Assembly: GCA_004352715.1 (NCBI GenBank) | Contig: SCFE01000043.1 | Coordinates: 1,420,090 to 1,484,089 of the forward strand | Direction of reading: 5' to 3' | Source: Hofstenia miamia | Taxonomy: Eukaryota; Xenacoelomorpha; Acoela | Length of the DNA: 64,000 nt | Shown here: positions 1 to 11,900 of the stretch, one piece after another | How positions within the stretch are numbered: position 1 is the first letter of the stretch | How the letters are laid out: each line of letters begins with the position of its first letter | Notes under the pieces: generated by a model | What the model was told of the DNA's origin: nothing | Database searches by the model: none | What the model saw: the letters and a program-made list of their open reading frames with translations, nothing else | Program-made: the position numbers and the translations under genes

Positions 1-1926
1 TATATATATATCATATTAATATTTAAAAGTCGCTGACCAAAGCAGTAAAATGAAATGAAAATAACATTCAGATATTTAAGAGGCAATTTTATTTAAATTA
101 ATAGTAAATTAAATACAGTAAGCGAATATGTGAAAGAAAAATTAGCTCTCCATAATTTTGTCAATTATTTATTTCATTCACAACAAAGGCGATTGATGTT
201 TGCGCTTATACAACATCGAAAGAATAACCAATCACTTCCAATACAAAAATATCTAATTAAAATCATGTTTTACTTCACATATAAAAGAATCAACCGAAAA
301 ATTATCAGTAATATTATTTTCTCTCCCATGGAATCGATACCAACTTAAGTCTTAAAGTTATTGAAAGTTCTTGCAAATTCCAGTCTAATGCTTGAAAGCA
401 AATTTTGAGTGGAACAAATAAGTTGGTTCACTTTGTTTTCAACACAACGCAACGATTTTCACTGCAACTATGACTTTGCAGGGCAGACAGAAAATGAAAA
501 AAAATTCTCAAAATATCAAATAATTAAATTTATAATCAAAATGTCCAACAACATTATATAAATTAACATGTATACATTAAAGGATCAAACTAAATATTTT
601 CAAATTTCAAAGTCAGTTCAAATAAGCTTTTAAGCATTAGCATGGAATTTGCAAAAACGTGCAAGACCTTTTAAGCTAAGTCAGTTACATATCCATGCGG
701 TTGTGTCAAGCTTTGTATTTTAAGTAATCAGCCTGATAATAATATTCTAAAAATTATAATTCTAAATTTTTGCAAAGTTTTTTTAATATTTACAATTTTA
801 TCTGACATGAATACAAGCATATTGAAAATCGCATTAATTTTAAATTACTTCATGTACTTGACTTTAAAACTAGGCATTGATGGTACCACTTAAAATTGTT
901 TTTTGAGTATGAGCACAGGCCAAAATAAATGCTAGATATAATATGTATGCAAACTTTAAATTCGTAATTCAAAAATAGTCTTGATACTAAAATGGGGTTG
1001 GAAACAATTAGAAATTTTCAAAAATTAATGTGTTGCAAACCATTTTACTGGTTAAAAGATATATAAGCAGACATTTTAATAAAGCTATTTTGAAAACTAC
1101 AATGTCAGTTTTAAAGAATTAGAAATTCGAGTATTTTAATTAATGCCTTGGGCAAATATTTCCTAAGCAATTTTATGGGTGGAGTAAAGACAAGATAAAA
1201 CAACAGCTGGGAGCCTATTTCAGAAAATAGTTGTTATAAACAAACGCACTTCTTTAAAAAAATGTTTTCATATGGATTATAAAGAAAATATCAACTCACA
1301 TATCCATCTGGTTGTTGATTCTAAGTCGGAATATTGACATGTTCAAAACATGTGCTCAACAACTGTTGAAGAAAATCACATTCATTTACGCCATTCAACA
1401 GTTCATCAAAGTACTTTTTCGTTCAACAAAATTTTACCGATATTTCGTGAAATAAGAAGTAGGATGCGGTGAATCATGCAAAGATAAATATACAGAATTA
1501 TTACACTCGAATATATTTTTTTAGTCACGACAATTACTAACAGCCTAAAATATGTATTTGCACAATTTTAGTAAATAGGCAAATGGAACACAATAACTGT
1601 GCTCTCTGTGTGCAAGCTATCTGCTCATAAAGTTTTTGAAGGAAAAGTGCATAATTTCCAAATTAGAAATGAAAAAAGCGAAGAATCTTTAATATTAATA
1701 ATTTAATGAATTCTACGCTCATGCTTACTTCGGATTATAATCCGAACTCTCATAACTCAATTTAGTTGAGGCTTCCCAACCCAATTATATAAATCTATGC
1801 TGCATGCATGCCACGTAATAGAAATCATGGGCTCAAATTTTGTAGAAAAAAATTTATTTGTCTTCGTTATTTAAGAATATAAGCTCATTAAAATAATTTG
1901 CAATGTAATTTTTTCAATATATTATT

Positions 1927-1928
<2 letters not shown>
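1..1928. other. A+T-rich noncoding stretch
   Basis: No recognisable gene, RNA or paired transposon ends. Only short chance reading frames occur, and a 72-codon frame near the left edge has no family resemblance that I can see. The composition is strongly A+T-rich, as expected of intergenic or intronic DNA. Confidence 0.55.

Positions 1929-1959
<31 letters not shown>
1929..1959. repeat. (TA)n microsatellite
   Basis: About 31 bases of alternating A/T, ending at a single undetermined base (1960). The sequence after the N is abruptly GC-richer, so the N may mark an imperfect assembly join or a collapsed tract. Confidence 0.9.
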
Positions 1960-1992
1960 NGTGGCAGTAGTAGCAATTTCAGCCACTCATAG

Positions 1993-2013
1993 CCACCAGT
2001 GGACCACTGGTGG
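1993..2013. repeat. 21-bp near-perfect palindrome
   Basis: Arms CCACCAGTGG and CCACTGGTGG are exact reverse complements separated by one A. A third partial copy (GGACCACTAG) follows at once. It could be the tip of a hairpin-ended element next to the (TA)n tract, but no partner end was found. Confidence 0.7.
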
Positions 2014-4060
2014 ACCACTAGTTACATCTGATTTACTCTTAATCATAAATAATATATGAGCTAATGCTTGCAAGTAAAATATTATTCATTATTATGCTCT
2101 CTTTCATCTCATAAACATATAAAATTCATTGTGAAGAGCTTTTTTGCAATTTTCCGTTTGCAAAAATTATAAGATATATAGGCAGAATGAAATTTCAAAA
2201 TAATTTATTCACGATTATTCATGGACCTTGAAATCAATGTCTACATGAATACCTAGAATTGGGCAAAATATATTTTTGATTATTGGAAAAAATAATGTTT
2301 AAAAATTGCAATTTCTTTGGAAATTGAAAATTAAATCTAAATTGGGCATTTTTGTGTATAAATTTGTGTCCGTATCCGTAGCGCACTCGTGGAAATGCAG
2401 CATCATTTAATACAATAACCCAAAAGTTAACATGATATCTATTATTTAAATATCAATCAGAAACATTTCTCTATTCAATCAGTGCCGGAAACAGAATATA
2501 TTTGAGCAAGGCTCCTATCTGGGATAATGATTTTTCGCAATTTTTATCCCAAGGATTCCTTGTACAAATTCTTAAATATGAATACGGCACCCAATTGTTT
2601 TCTTTGACTGAAATTAGAAAATTTATAGGAACTGTTAATGAAAGACGAATTTTTCTAATAATGTGCAACCAATTCATTCATGTGCACTCAAATAGAGACT
2701 ATAGCTTCACATCCCTATGCCAATGGCGCTTTATAGAATTATTAATTCTTTAAAACTTTATCAATTTAAATGTGATTTCCCTCAGCTGCACTTCTCTGAT
2801 CTAAATTTCTACTCAAATTTTCTTAATCTTGAAAAACTTTGTAAGTAATCTCAAGTTAGCTATCATTGACATAGATTCAATTGAAATGCATGATTTATCG
2901 ACTGCCTTAACTGAAATTTGTTAATATTTTGACTTACTGCAAACTATTGGATTTTGAGAAGCATCTGCAGAAAAATTAATTTCTGCTTAAAGAAAATTTA
3001 AACAAATTCAAGAACAACCGATTAGAGGAGAAAAAACTACAGAAATTATTAGCAATTTTTCTTGAAAATGTTTTATTAAATGAACTGCAAGGCTAATCAT
3101 CTTTTTATAATAATAATATAACAAATATCTTTTTGGAAAAAATCGCATTAGGGATTTCACATATAAATATATTTCCATGGTTTATTATTTACACCAATTT
3201 GGTTACTTAAAAATATTTGCTTGCCTAGCTTTTGCATGCACGAGCCGCCACTGCATGGTAATCAGGGTCGTTTATCATCACAGTGTCACCACTTAACTTT
3301 CTAACTACTACACAAAATTTTTAAGTTAATTACCAGTGGGTACTCAGGTACCCCAGATAATTTTCATCGCCTAAATACACAATAAAAAACCAGATCATAT
3401 TTTTACGTGACTGTGACATATGGGTTGTTTGCAGGTTTCACATTATTCTGAGTTTTTGACATCATTTTTTCTTGGGAAATTCATGTATCGATCTTTTTTT
3501 CACCTATTAGATATGACATTGGTATTGGAAGTAGATATATGTAAAAATTTTTAGCAGGAACTAATGGTATTTCATTTTCTGTTACACATTTGTTTCATTG
3601 CTTACCCTTCAATGAAGATTCTTTACCCGTAGGATTTATTGTTGTACTTTGGGTGAATATGCAAAGAAACACCAGGTCATTATATGCAGTAATGCTAAAC
3701 AGGTTATGGAATCTGGCAAGAGCCCATTTGCGTTTTTCCAGATAGAAGATTAGGTGTGGCAACTATATCAAAATTATCAACGTCACTCTTGTAGTTATGG
3801 TAATAAAAATAGTTTATATATTTCTATGTTTTTTGAATGAGCCTACAGCAATATAAAGTAACGAAGAGAACAACATTCAATCTTTTGGACTTGGAATATA
3901 AATAACGGTAACAATATGTTTTTGAGGTCTGAAAATCAAATGGAATTTTTTTCTTCTACCATATTTCGCGGAAAAATGCTAACATTCGTAAATTTCAAAG
4001 CTAGGAGAGACATCAAATTAAACAGACTGGGAAATAACTAGCTCCTGTGACGTTTTCTAC
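2014..4060. other. A+T-rich stretch with lone hAT-like termini
   Basis: No gene recognised. Frames near 2471-2753 on both strands overlap and match no family I know. Two sites resemble hAT terminal repeats: CAGTGCCGGAAACAG starting at 2480, and CGAGCCGCCACTG ending at 3253, whose reverse complement begins CAGTGGCGGCTCG. Their flanking octamers differ, so I do not pair them as one element. Confidence 0.4.
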
Positions 4061-4073
4061 AGTTACAATGGGT

Positions 4074-4151
4074 GCGTTCGCGCAATCCACCGGTTTTGCA
4101 CTCAGCGTCAACTAGAGCATTCGCGCATCCACCGGTTTGCATTTTCAGTGC
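4074..4151. repeat. GC-richer imperfect direct repeat (about 53-bp spacing)
   Basis: Two diverged copies of a block beginning GCRTTCGCGCA and containing TCCACCGGTTT, starting near 4074 and 4127, stand out from the A+T-rich surroundings. GGGTGCGTTCGCGCA resembles terminal repeats of some PIF/Harbinger-type elements. No opposite end or 3-bp target duplication was found, so the class is undecided. Confidence 0.45.
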
Positions 4152-4259
4152 CCACTGAAAGCCAACTGTAAACAGCGGAAGGGTTTGTTTATTTAACAAT
4201 TAAATTTCATGCACACTACATTCGCGGTGGCAGCGGTAGTCAACCTAATTTACTCTTAT

Positions 4260-7200
4260 CCAATCAAATGTTGCTTATTAAAAAGCTCGTTTCTTATTCG
4301 CCTATTACTAAGACGATTTTACCTAAAGATTAGTATTTAGCACCTATATAGTTTTTTTATATATAGATGTTCGAGTTCATACATTGGCGAGACCAGAGGG
4401 CATTTAGAAAGTCGGGGAAAAGAAGATATAGAAGGGCATCTACAATCCGAAATATATATACATGGATGTGAGCTTAAGCTGAAAAATTTTAAAATACGAA
4501 TAGACTTCGTGAAACTAAAATCGCAAAAGCAATATGTATAAAATCAACTAAAAAATATTATTAAATAAACAAAACACATCAAACAACTCCAAATATATTT
4601 AAAGATCTGAATTACTAAAAGAACATTTCTCCAAATGCTTGAAAAGGACAACAATGTTTGTAGAAAGATGTCGCAATAAAACATTATTAAAAAATGTGCA
4701 AAGTCTTAAGATTATAACCAGTGTATATCCCTGTATATATATATATATATATATATAATGATTTTCTTTGAAATGACGCCTTGTATATATTAAAAGGAGT
4801 ATGGAAAACTGCAAGAACTTTTTGTTACAGAATTTGTTTAATAATTGAAAACTAGATAGTTCCAATGTTAGCGATCTGTGCCTTCATTACTACACGCTCA
4901 ACAAAAGTATATGTTTCAAACTGTGAATTTTTTAAAAATATTTTCAATCTGTCACATTTCCACCGAGATCTCTTTGTCATAAGAACGAGAAACTAAACCA
5001 ACAAATAACCAGGTGTAAAAATATTCCACTGTTGATGGAGATACTATTAATGATTACATAGCATTACATTCTCAAATGTCCGACAAAGAATTCCAGAAAT
5101 ATCAGTGACATTAAACTTTATATGATACATGGTAGTGCCGGAAATTACTTGTAACATAATGTTTTCAAGTTTTTGGCGGATGATATTAAAGCCAAACGTC
5201 ATAAACATTTGCCGTCAAATCTATTTTAGTTTATATATTTAGTTATGCTCTAAGGGGATTTATGATGTACGCCTACTATGTTGTAACAAAAAACTTGAAA
5301 ACCATTAGAATTTTTAAGAACTTAGTTCAATATTCAACTAAAATTTTAAACATATGGAATCTAGAAATATTTATAAAACAGAAATTATTACTGAATACGA
5401 ACGTTTACTGTTTGCATACTTGGACAATTGGTACAATATCTTCGACAATATTGTTTTGTAAATTAGACAAGCGATTCATTGAATTTTTATATTCTCAAAA
5501 TAGGACTAATTAGGTACATAATGTCAAAACTAATTGGCTCAGAGGGCACGATGATAAAAAGAAAAACTCAGTGCATGTCACTTTGTTTGTCAATTGATAA
5601 AAGAAGCAATGCTTGGATTGTGGATTGAAGGACATATACATCTTGAAGAACACACGTCGAAAACACCTTATTGCTCCACCCTCCCGATAATTTACTGAGT
5701 TTTGCCGAAATTTATAAAAAAACAATTTGTTAAATAAAATAAAATGGCAACACAATAATGTTTTTCATTTGTTTTATTATTTAATTCTACTTTTGAAAAA
5801 TATCCTAATAAAGCATGCAGTGTTTAAACAAAGAGAACGTTGCTAATGATTTCGAAGAATAGAACAGAATAAATATCTTTTTAAATGCTTAAAAGGTGAA
5901 AACGTTTTAATTGCTGGTCTTTCAAAATTTGATAATGGAAATTTCCCTCGTCCAAACAAATTAAATGTTTGGTTCATTACTTTAGTTAAAAAACTACTTC
6001 AGAATTTCTAATGAAGCACTGTGATGACGTCAACTGTGGCTGGTATGATAATTAGGTAACGTCGGTGTGTCACCTTGTTTTAATAGCTCAATCACCAGCG
6101 CCTGTCCCTTCCCATCAGTGAAATTACAACAATTATCCACAAACCAATCACTGATTAGGCTGTGAAGATTTTCCTATAAGAAAGAAATAAATCGATATCG
6201 GTTACTTTATTACAAAAGACAATAATTGGGAATTAGAAAAATCAATATTTTAAAGAAGTAATCCGCGCCTAATTCAAAATTTACATATGTAATGGAAATC
6301 TCCAAATCCAAGTATAAATCAACTTTTATCCAGATACATTGGCTGAAGGAGCAACTCACTTTTTGTAGCAGTACTTGTTGAACAGCCTCAAAAGTAGAAG
6401 CGTACCTTATTATCCTGTCCATCTAGGGCTCGCAATCCAATTTCTTTCTCAAAAACCGGCAGACAACGAGCATACGCTCATTACAATAATCAGAAAACTT
6501 GAAAAATAAAAAATTTATGGAAAAAACAAAATCAATATTCATTTAGAGACTGGAAAAAATCTGATAATATACATAAAAGTTAAAGTTATTTTAGATTTAC
6601 TGCAGTTCATTTATTTTTTACACGGCTACAGTTTGAATGAATATTTCTTTGTTGGTGTTGCCCAGGCCATGGCCTACATCGGGCGGGTCAGTACACATCC
6701 TCCCCTCACCACCTTATTCGTAGACATAATTTCCTTTAAATCTGTCATTAAATGATTAATTTTAAAAATGTTTGTAAATATGTACATACATAACCAAATT
6801 TCAGATTTATTTTTTAAGCCTTATATTTTCCTATATTTTCACAATTTGCAAAACAGTAGTATTGCTTTTTTAGGCACACATGGCAATTTGCATTCAGAAA
6901 TCTAAAATGCACTAATAATTTGTCTAAATTTCAAAATATTATTTTATTTTATTCAATGCAGATTTCAAATTTGCAAAATGTTCTTGCAAATCTAAAATTA
7001 TAATACTATCGTTTAAACTGTTTAAATAGTGAAGTAAAATATGATGATTAAGTGAACTAGTGCACCCACCCATATTGTTGATGTAAACTACTACAATTTT
7101 GAAGTCAAGTTTATTTTTCCAATATTTCATTTAATTTATAAAACTTTTAATTAACTGTTTTTTTATTTCTAAAATTCTAATTCGCATTCTTTCTGAAATT

Positions 7201-7720
7201 TTCTAACTGAAAAATTCAATATGCCATAAATGTTAAAATAATAAATAAAAATTCATAAATATTAGTAAATAATTCTTCGATTATGAAATTTTTATTCTAA
7301 AATAATTAAAAAAACGGCATATGTGACAAAAATTGTAAAGTTTAAAATCTTACATTAATAGGTATACAGAAGGGTGGTTTATCATTATATAGTTAAAAAA
7401 TTTTAAAACTTGTTAATTTCTTAGATAATGAATTGCAAAATAACCTAATTTCATTATCTACAATAACTTTAAAGGAAAACTGCCCTATGCTCTCAGTAGA
7501 TGACATTTTTCCTATAATGATACTATCTAAGCATTCAACAAATGGCATTATTATACCAATCAAAAAGTATATAGCAACTATCTATTTGCTAATATAAATA
7601 CCAAGTATTTCAGCAGCAAAACCAAAATTAATGGTAAGGGTGCTACACACAAATAATTATAACTGGTTACAAGAATAAAAATTAAGACTAGTATTATACA
7701 TGTAATCAATGAAATATCAG
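4260..7720. other. A+T-rich stretch, no gene recognised
   Basis: Holds a (TA)n tract at 4734-4757, a CRE-like TGACGTCA octamer near 6023, and a GC-richer patch at 6655-6715 with the 12-bp palindrome AGGCCATGGCCT. Several 60-90 codon frames occur (5262-5755, 6210-6422), but none shows a domain I recognise. Confidence 0.5.
4734..4757. repeat. (TA)n microsatellite
   Basis: About 24 bases of uninterrupted TA repeat. No transposon terminus was recognised on either side. Confidence 0.9.
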
Positions 7721-7738
7721 TATATATATATATATATA
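7721..7738. repeat. (TA)n microsatellite upstream of the Tc1-like copy
   Basis: A TA tract about 140 bp upstream of the transposase start. It could mark the lost left end of the element, but the expected inverted repeat (GTACTGGCCAAAAG) is not beside it. Confidence 0.8.
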
Positions 7739-7878
7739 ATTTACTTCGTAAAATTTCTGGAATTCCCCATTTTTTTAGAACTTCCAACAGATTCATTTAG
7801 CCAATCAAAATTAACACAACTTTAGATTTACACTCAATACATTTTCACTGAAAAAGCACTATTATTATAGTTTGAAAT

Positions 7879-8962
7879 ATGGTCCGTGGTAGAAAAAATT
7901 TCACTAACAAAGCGTGCTCAAATTCATATCTTGTACGAAGAGGGGTACAATTATCGCGCTATAGCTGTTAGAATGGGCGTGTCCGGATCTTCGGAATCCA
8001 GAATTGTTACTTGCTTTCAGCAACTGCAAAATTTTTCGCCTCGCAAGCAGTCTGGAAGACCAAAAGTGACAACCTCTCAGACTGACAGTCACATTCATCG
8101 TTACGTCGTCAATCAACCATCCTCTTCATCTTCTGAAGTCAAAGCGAATCTGGGTGCGGTAGTGCAGAATGTATCAAAACGCACCATTAGGCATCGATGG
8201 AATACTAGCTTTGACCTTCCATCGTGCAAACCGACAGCCAAACTCCGAGTTTCTTTAAAAACATTCGAGACCGGTCGCGCTTCTGCAGACAATACCAACA
8301 CTACACCCCTGAGATGTGGCATCAATTAATGTTTAGTGACGACCAAGAAACCAAAGATTCAACACACGTTACACGCAACAAACTGTCCGCTCAGCACCTT
8401 CTGTGATGATTTGGGGTGCTATAACTGCGAATGGGAATGTTGGTCTGCATTTTGTTCCTCACAACGAGACAGTAACAGCCATGGCTTCCTCAAAATAATT
8501 CAGGAGAAAGTTCCCATGTTTATGCAGCTTCGCGGAACATCTGTACTACAACAAGATGGTGCTCCTTGCCACAGCGCCAAAGTTGTGAAACAGTGGATTG
8601 CATCACAAGACTTTCGGCTGCTTGAGAAACTCCCCAGACCTCAAGGTCATAGAAAATTGCTGGCATCACATCAAAAACTGTCTGAGGAAGCACCAATGCA
8701 CATCACTCGACGAAAGAAATTTCTGCTGATTATTGTAGAAAGCTGGTCGAGTCAATGTCAAATCGCATTGCTGCGTGTTTGGCCAATAATGGCGGGCATA
8801 CAAAATATTAGTGACTTTTTCTGAATTAACTATTTACTTTCTACACGGTGTTATCATATTGTTTCTACATTGTGTTATTATATTATTTCTACATTGCGTT
8901 TTTTAGTTAAAATACAAAAATTTCTAAATTTGAAAAGTGTTCCCAAACTTTTGGCCAGTACT
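7879..8962 (+). mobile_element. Degenerate Tc1-like DNA transposon (transposase pseudogene plus right terminal repeat)
   Basis: The transposase cuts and pastes the element at TA sites using a DD34E active site in an RNase-H-like fold. The reading starts with ATGGTCCGTGG at 7879, then shifts frame into a helix-turn-helix DNA-binding region (LTKRAQIHILYEEGYNYRA; GRPKVTT about 60 residues in). Further frameshifts follow near 8230 and 8330. First catalytic Asp region: LMFSDDQETK (8324-8353). Second: LQQDGAPCHSA (about 8550-8580). Third, in yet another frame: NSPDLKVIENCW (about 8628-8663), with its Glu retained. The right end GGCCAGTAC next to (TA)n at 8954-8985 matches Tc1-type terminal repeats. 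No matching left repeat is visible, so the copy is 5'-truncated or eroded. At least three frame changes make it non-functional. Confidence 0.9.
8939..8962 (+). repeat. Right terminal inverted repeat of the Tc1-like element
   Basis: The end reads CCAAACTTTTGGCCAGTAC and runs straight into (TA)n. On the minus strand it begins GTACTGGCCAAAAG, the usual form of a Tc1-family terminus at a TA target. A near-identical terminus occurs alone at 29304-29321. Confidence 0.8.
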
Positions 8963-8984
8963 ATATATATATACATATATATAC
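8962..8984. repeat. (TA)n microsatellite at the Tc1 end
   Basis: Interrupted TA tract (one C interruption) abutting the transposon terminus, consistent with insertion into TA repeats. Confidence 0.85.
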
Positions 8985-11900
8985 CTATTTTGAAAAACAT
9001 TGAAAACTGTTAAAATAAAATATATAGAGAATTTCGAAATCGCTCCTTAAAGTAAAAAGTTTTCCATTTCTAGCTAGGCATTCTGCATCAAACAAGTTTC
9101 CTAATGATATCACTAATTAGTTTACAAGGGATTTATCTTCTTCTTATAAATGCAGAAAATTGTCCCTGTTTCCTCAATGTCCGGCTATATAATTAAATTG
9201 TTAAATGCATATATTGAATTTGAACCTGTTGCAATTGAAAAGCAGGTCCAGTTTTTTCAATATGAATCGAAAATGAAAAACTTGGATTCAAAATAAAATC
9301 GCACCAAAAAACGGCACAGAATGAAGTAGGCCTAGAGAAACGGCTCCAGAAATATTGGCTTTGAAAAATTGTCATCAAAAAACCACTTTTTGTTTAGCTC
9401 CAAGGTTATTCTTAGGCTTAAAGTTAGCGTCAGGGTATGGTCCGTTTTTTGGGGTTTCTTTCGAGACCGTTTTTTCCAAGCAAACAATACATTGTTGCAC
9501 AGAAAAACATTACTATAAGAAGAGAATTAGAGTGGCATAACCAAAACAAAAATCAAAGCAGATTGTAAGGCATTCATCTGAACATGACTAGGTATCGACC
9601 TATTAGGATTTAGCACGTTAGATTGTTTAAATAAATACGTCAAATTGGTACAAAAACAGTTTTTATATTTCACAGAGATTATTAAAAAATCGATATTTAA
9701 AATACCGTATTACACCTCCTATATAGGAATGTTGTAATTTAATCAATCATATTTGACCTGTATAGACTTCTCGCAATTTGTCTTAGCCATTATAGAATCT
9801 GCCCGTCTGCTTTGAGGTAATTAGAAATTAAGTAGATTTTGTGGCAATATAAAAGGGAAATTTTAAAGCACATCTGTCAGAGCACTTGAAATCCCCTTCT
9901 CCACTCCTGATAAGGAAACATTTATTTTATATTTTAAAATGGTTATGCATCCAATAGCATTTGTTTACTCAAGTGATATTCACAATTAAATACCATTCCC
10001 ATCAGAAATATACTTAGAAATTGATATATGTGTCTATTGTCAGTGAAACATAATACAAATTCACTTTTTTAATAATTCTGTTAGAAATTACTAATGCAAC
10101 TAAAAGGTCTTGCTAAGCTTCAAAAAAACTAGTTTACTTTATATATTTTAAGAAATACAGTATTTGAGCATCTAAGTAACAGAAAGGCCAACATAAAAAA
10201 TTGTGCGGGATTGGTCAAGATAAAAATGTGAATTTTTAGCAAAAATATGAGTGATAACCATAACAAAGTCTTTAAAATCAGGGAACCAATTCCATAATTA
10301 GTTGTTTGAACAAAATGATTAAAGTAATATTTTATTGAATTACCATTCTTCTTATTGATTTAAACATGTAGGATACCAATTCCAAAGAATGACAGAGTCC
10401 TAGTTTAGATGAAATGAACTGAAACATTGCAAATTAATCAATCAAATCCATTAATTTGAAAAGACAGCGGTTATATAAATTCCATCGAAGCTCTTGTGAG
10501 TTGAGAATTTAAAAATATGTGAAGGAGACACTTAAGCTGTGTGTATTATCATGAATAATTAATTTTGGAAACCACTTCATGAAACTAAATTAGAATCGCT
10601 CAGTTAATTGGCTACATTTATAAGAATTGGCACTTTAGGTGGAGTATGCCAATCTGATTTGTGAATTTGGATAAATCGCAAACTATTCCCAAGCAGAATT
10701 CTAATTAGTTTTGAGAGAGGCGTATAATATGTAAGATTAATTACATTATGTAGTCTAGAAACATAGTAAGTTCCACTACTTTGCTCAATAAAGAAATGTT
10801 GAGAAAGAGAAGTGCAGACCACATCGGACTGTACAATAAATACTTTATTGCAAATTTGGTGGTGAGTACAAATGTATTGACCCACAGAAGTTTAGCAACC
10901 CATGCAAGATGAATGTAAGTCGCTGCAACATTTTTCATTAATTAGTTGAGTATGCAACGACTTCAACATTTGTACAGACATTGGTAGTAGTTTTGAAATG
11001 TAGTAAGATACTGACGATTACATTACACTCCTGCATTGAGGTAGGGTTGAATGTAAAGTCTAAGAAATCGAAAAAATGATAACAAGTTTGTGATAACATT
11101 GGAGCATAGTGCAATTTTTGTAATGTGTTTATGTAGACGATGTTTAATGGCTTGCTACTAAAATAATAAAACTGTTTATAATTATAGAGTGCAAATCTAA
11201 TTATACAAACTCTTTGTCTTTCACAGAGTTGCAAATCCATTTGTAAATTAGTTGTTCTTTATTCACGCTTTATTAAAGAATTGAGTTGTAAAATTTAAAT
11301 CGTCTAGTTATGCAAAAGATTAGATAAATATTGTAATTAACTGCAAAACGCCCTATTTTCCCAGCTAAAATCAGAATTTTTAAATAATCGAACCTTGGTT
11401 GGACTACATGCATATGCTGTATATGCTAGTACAGTATTAAAGTTGGAAGCTACTAAGTGACGCAACAAATAATTCCAGCCATCTGTCAATGTTGAAAAAT
11501 TATGCACCCGCAAGCAGAAGCCAGATCCAATTGTTTTCAAGATATTGACTTGATCCGATCACACAATGGAGTAGGTTGCATGGAAACACAAGATATTAAT
11601 TATTTTTCTCCGTATTAAATGCTAAATAGTGAGACGTAATATAATTTGTAAGTAGACAGAACATAGCAGGAATGATAAAGAGGAATATATGGCAAAAGTT
11701 CCCCATGAATGCATCATTAAACATCAACACACTACTTGAGATTCGATTAACAAAGAAAGAATTTCTGGAAATGAGAAGGAAGACGCTGGGGATTGAAGAA
11801 GAAAAATATCAAATTTAAAATTACTTAATTATAATTGAGTGATTATAAGTATACTTTTTTGAATGAAATATCTCATTACTTTAATTTACTCAATTTTCCT

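Noticed and set aside
2480-3253. Joining the two hAT-like termini into one element
   Set aside because: Flanking octamers TATTCAAT and CATGGTAA do not match, and the termini agree only over the first few bases.
6024-6032. TGACGTCA octamer as a cAMP-response element
   Set aside because: A single octamer without an associated gene or promoter context is not evidence of regulation.
7721-7878. Left terminal repeat of the Tc1-like element
   Set aside because: The sequence beside the TA tract does not contain GTACTGGCCAAAAG or a convincing variant.
10604-11540. Cluster of overlapping minus-strand frames
   Set aside because: No shared domain, no splice consensus linking them, ordinary A+T-rich composition.
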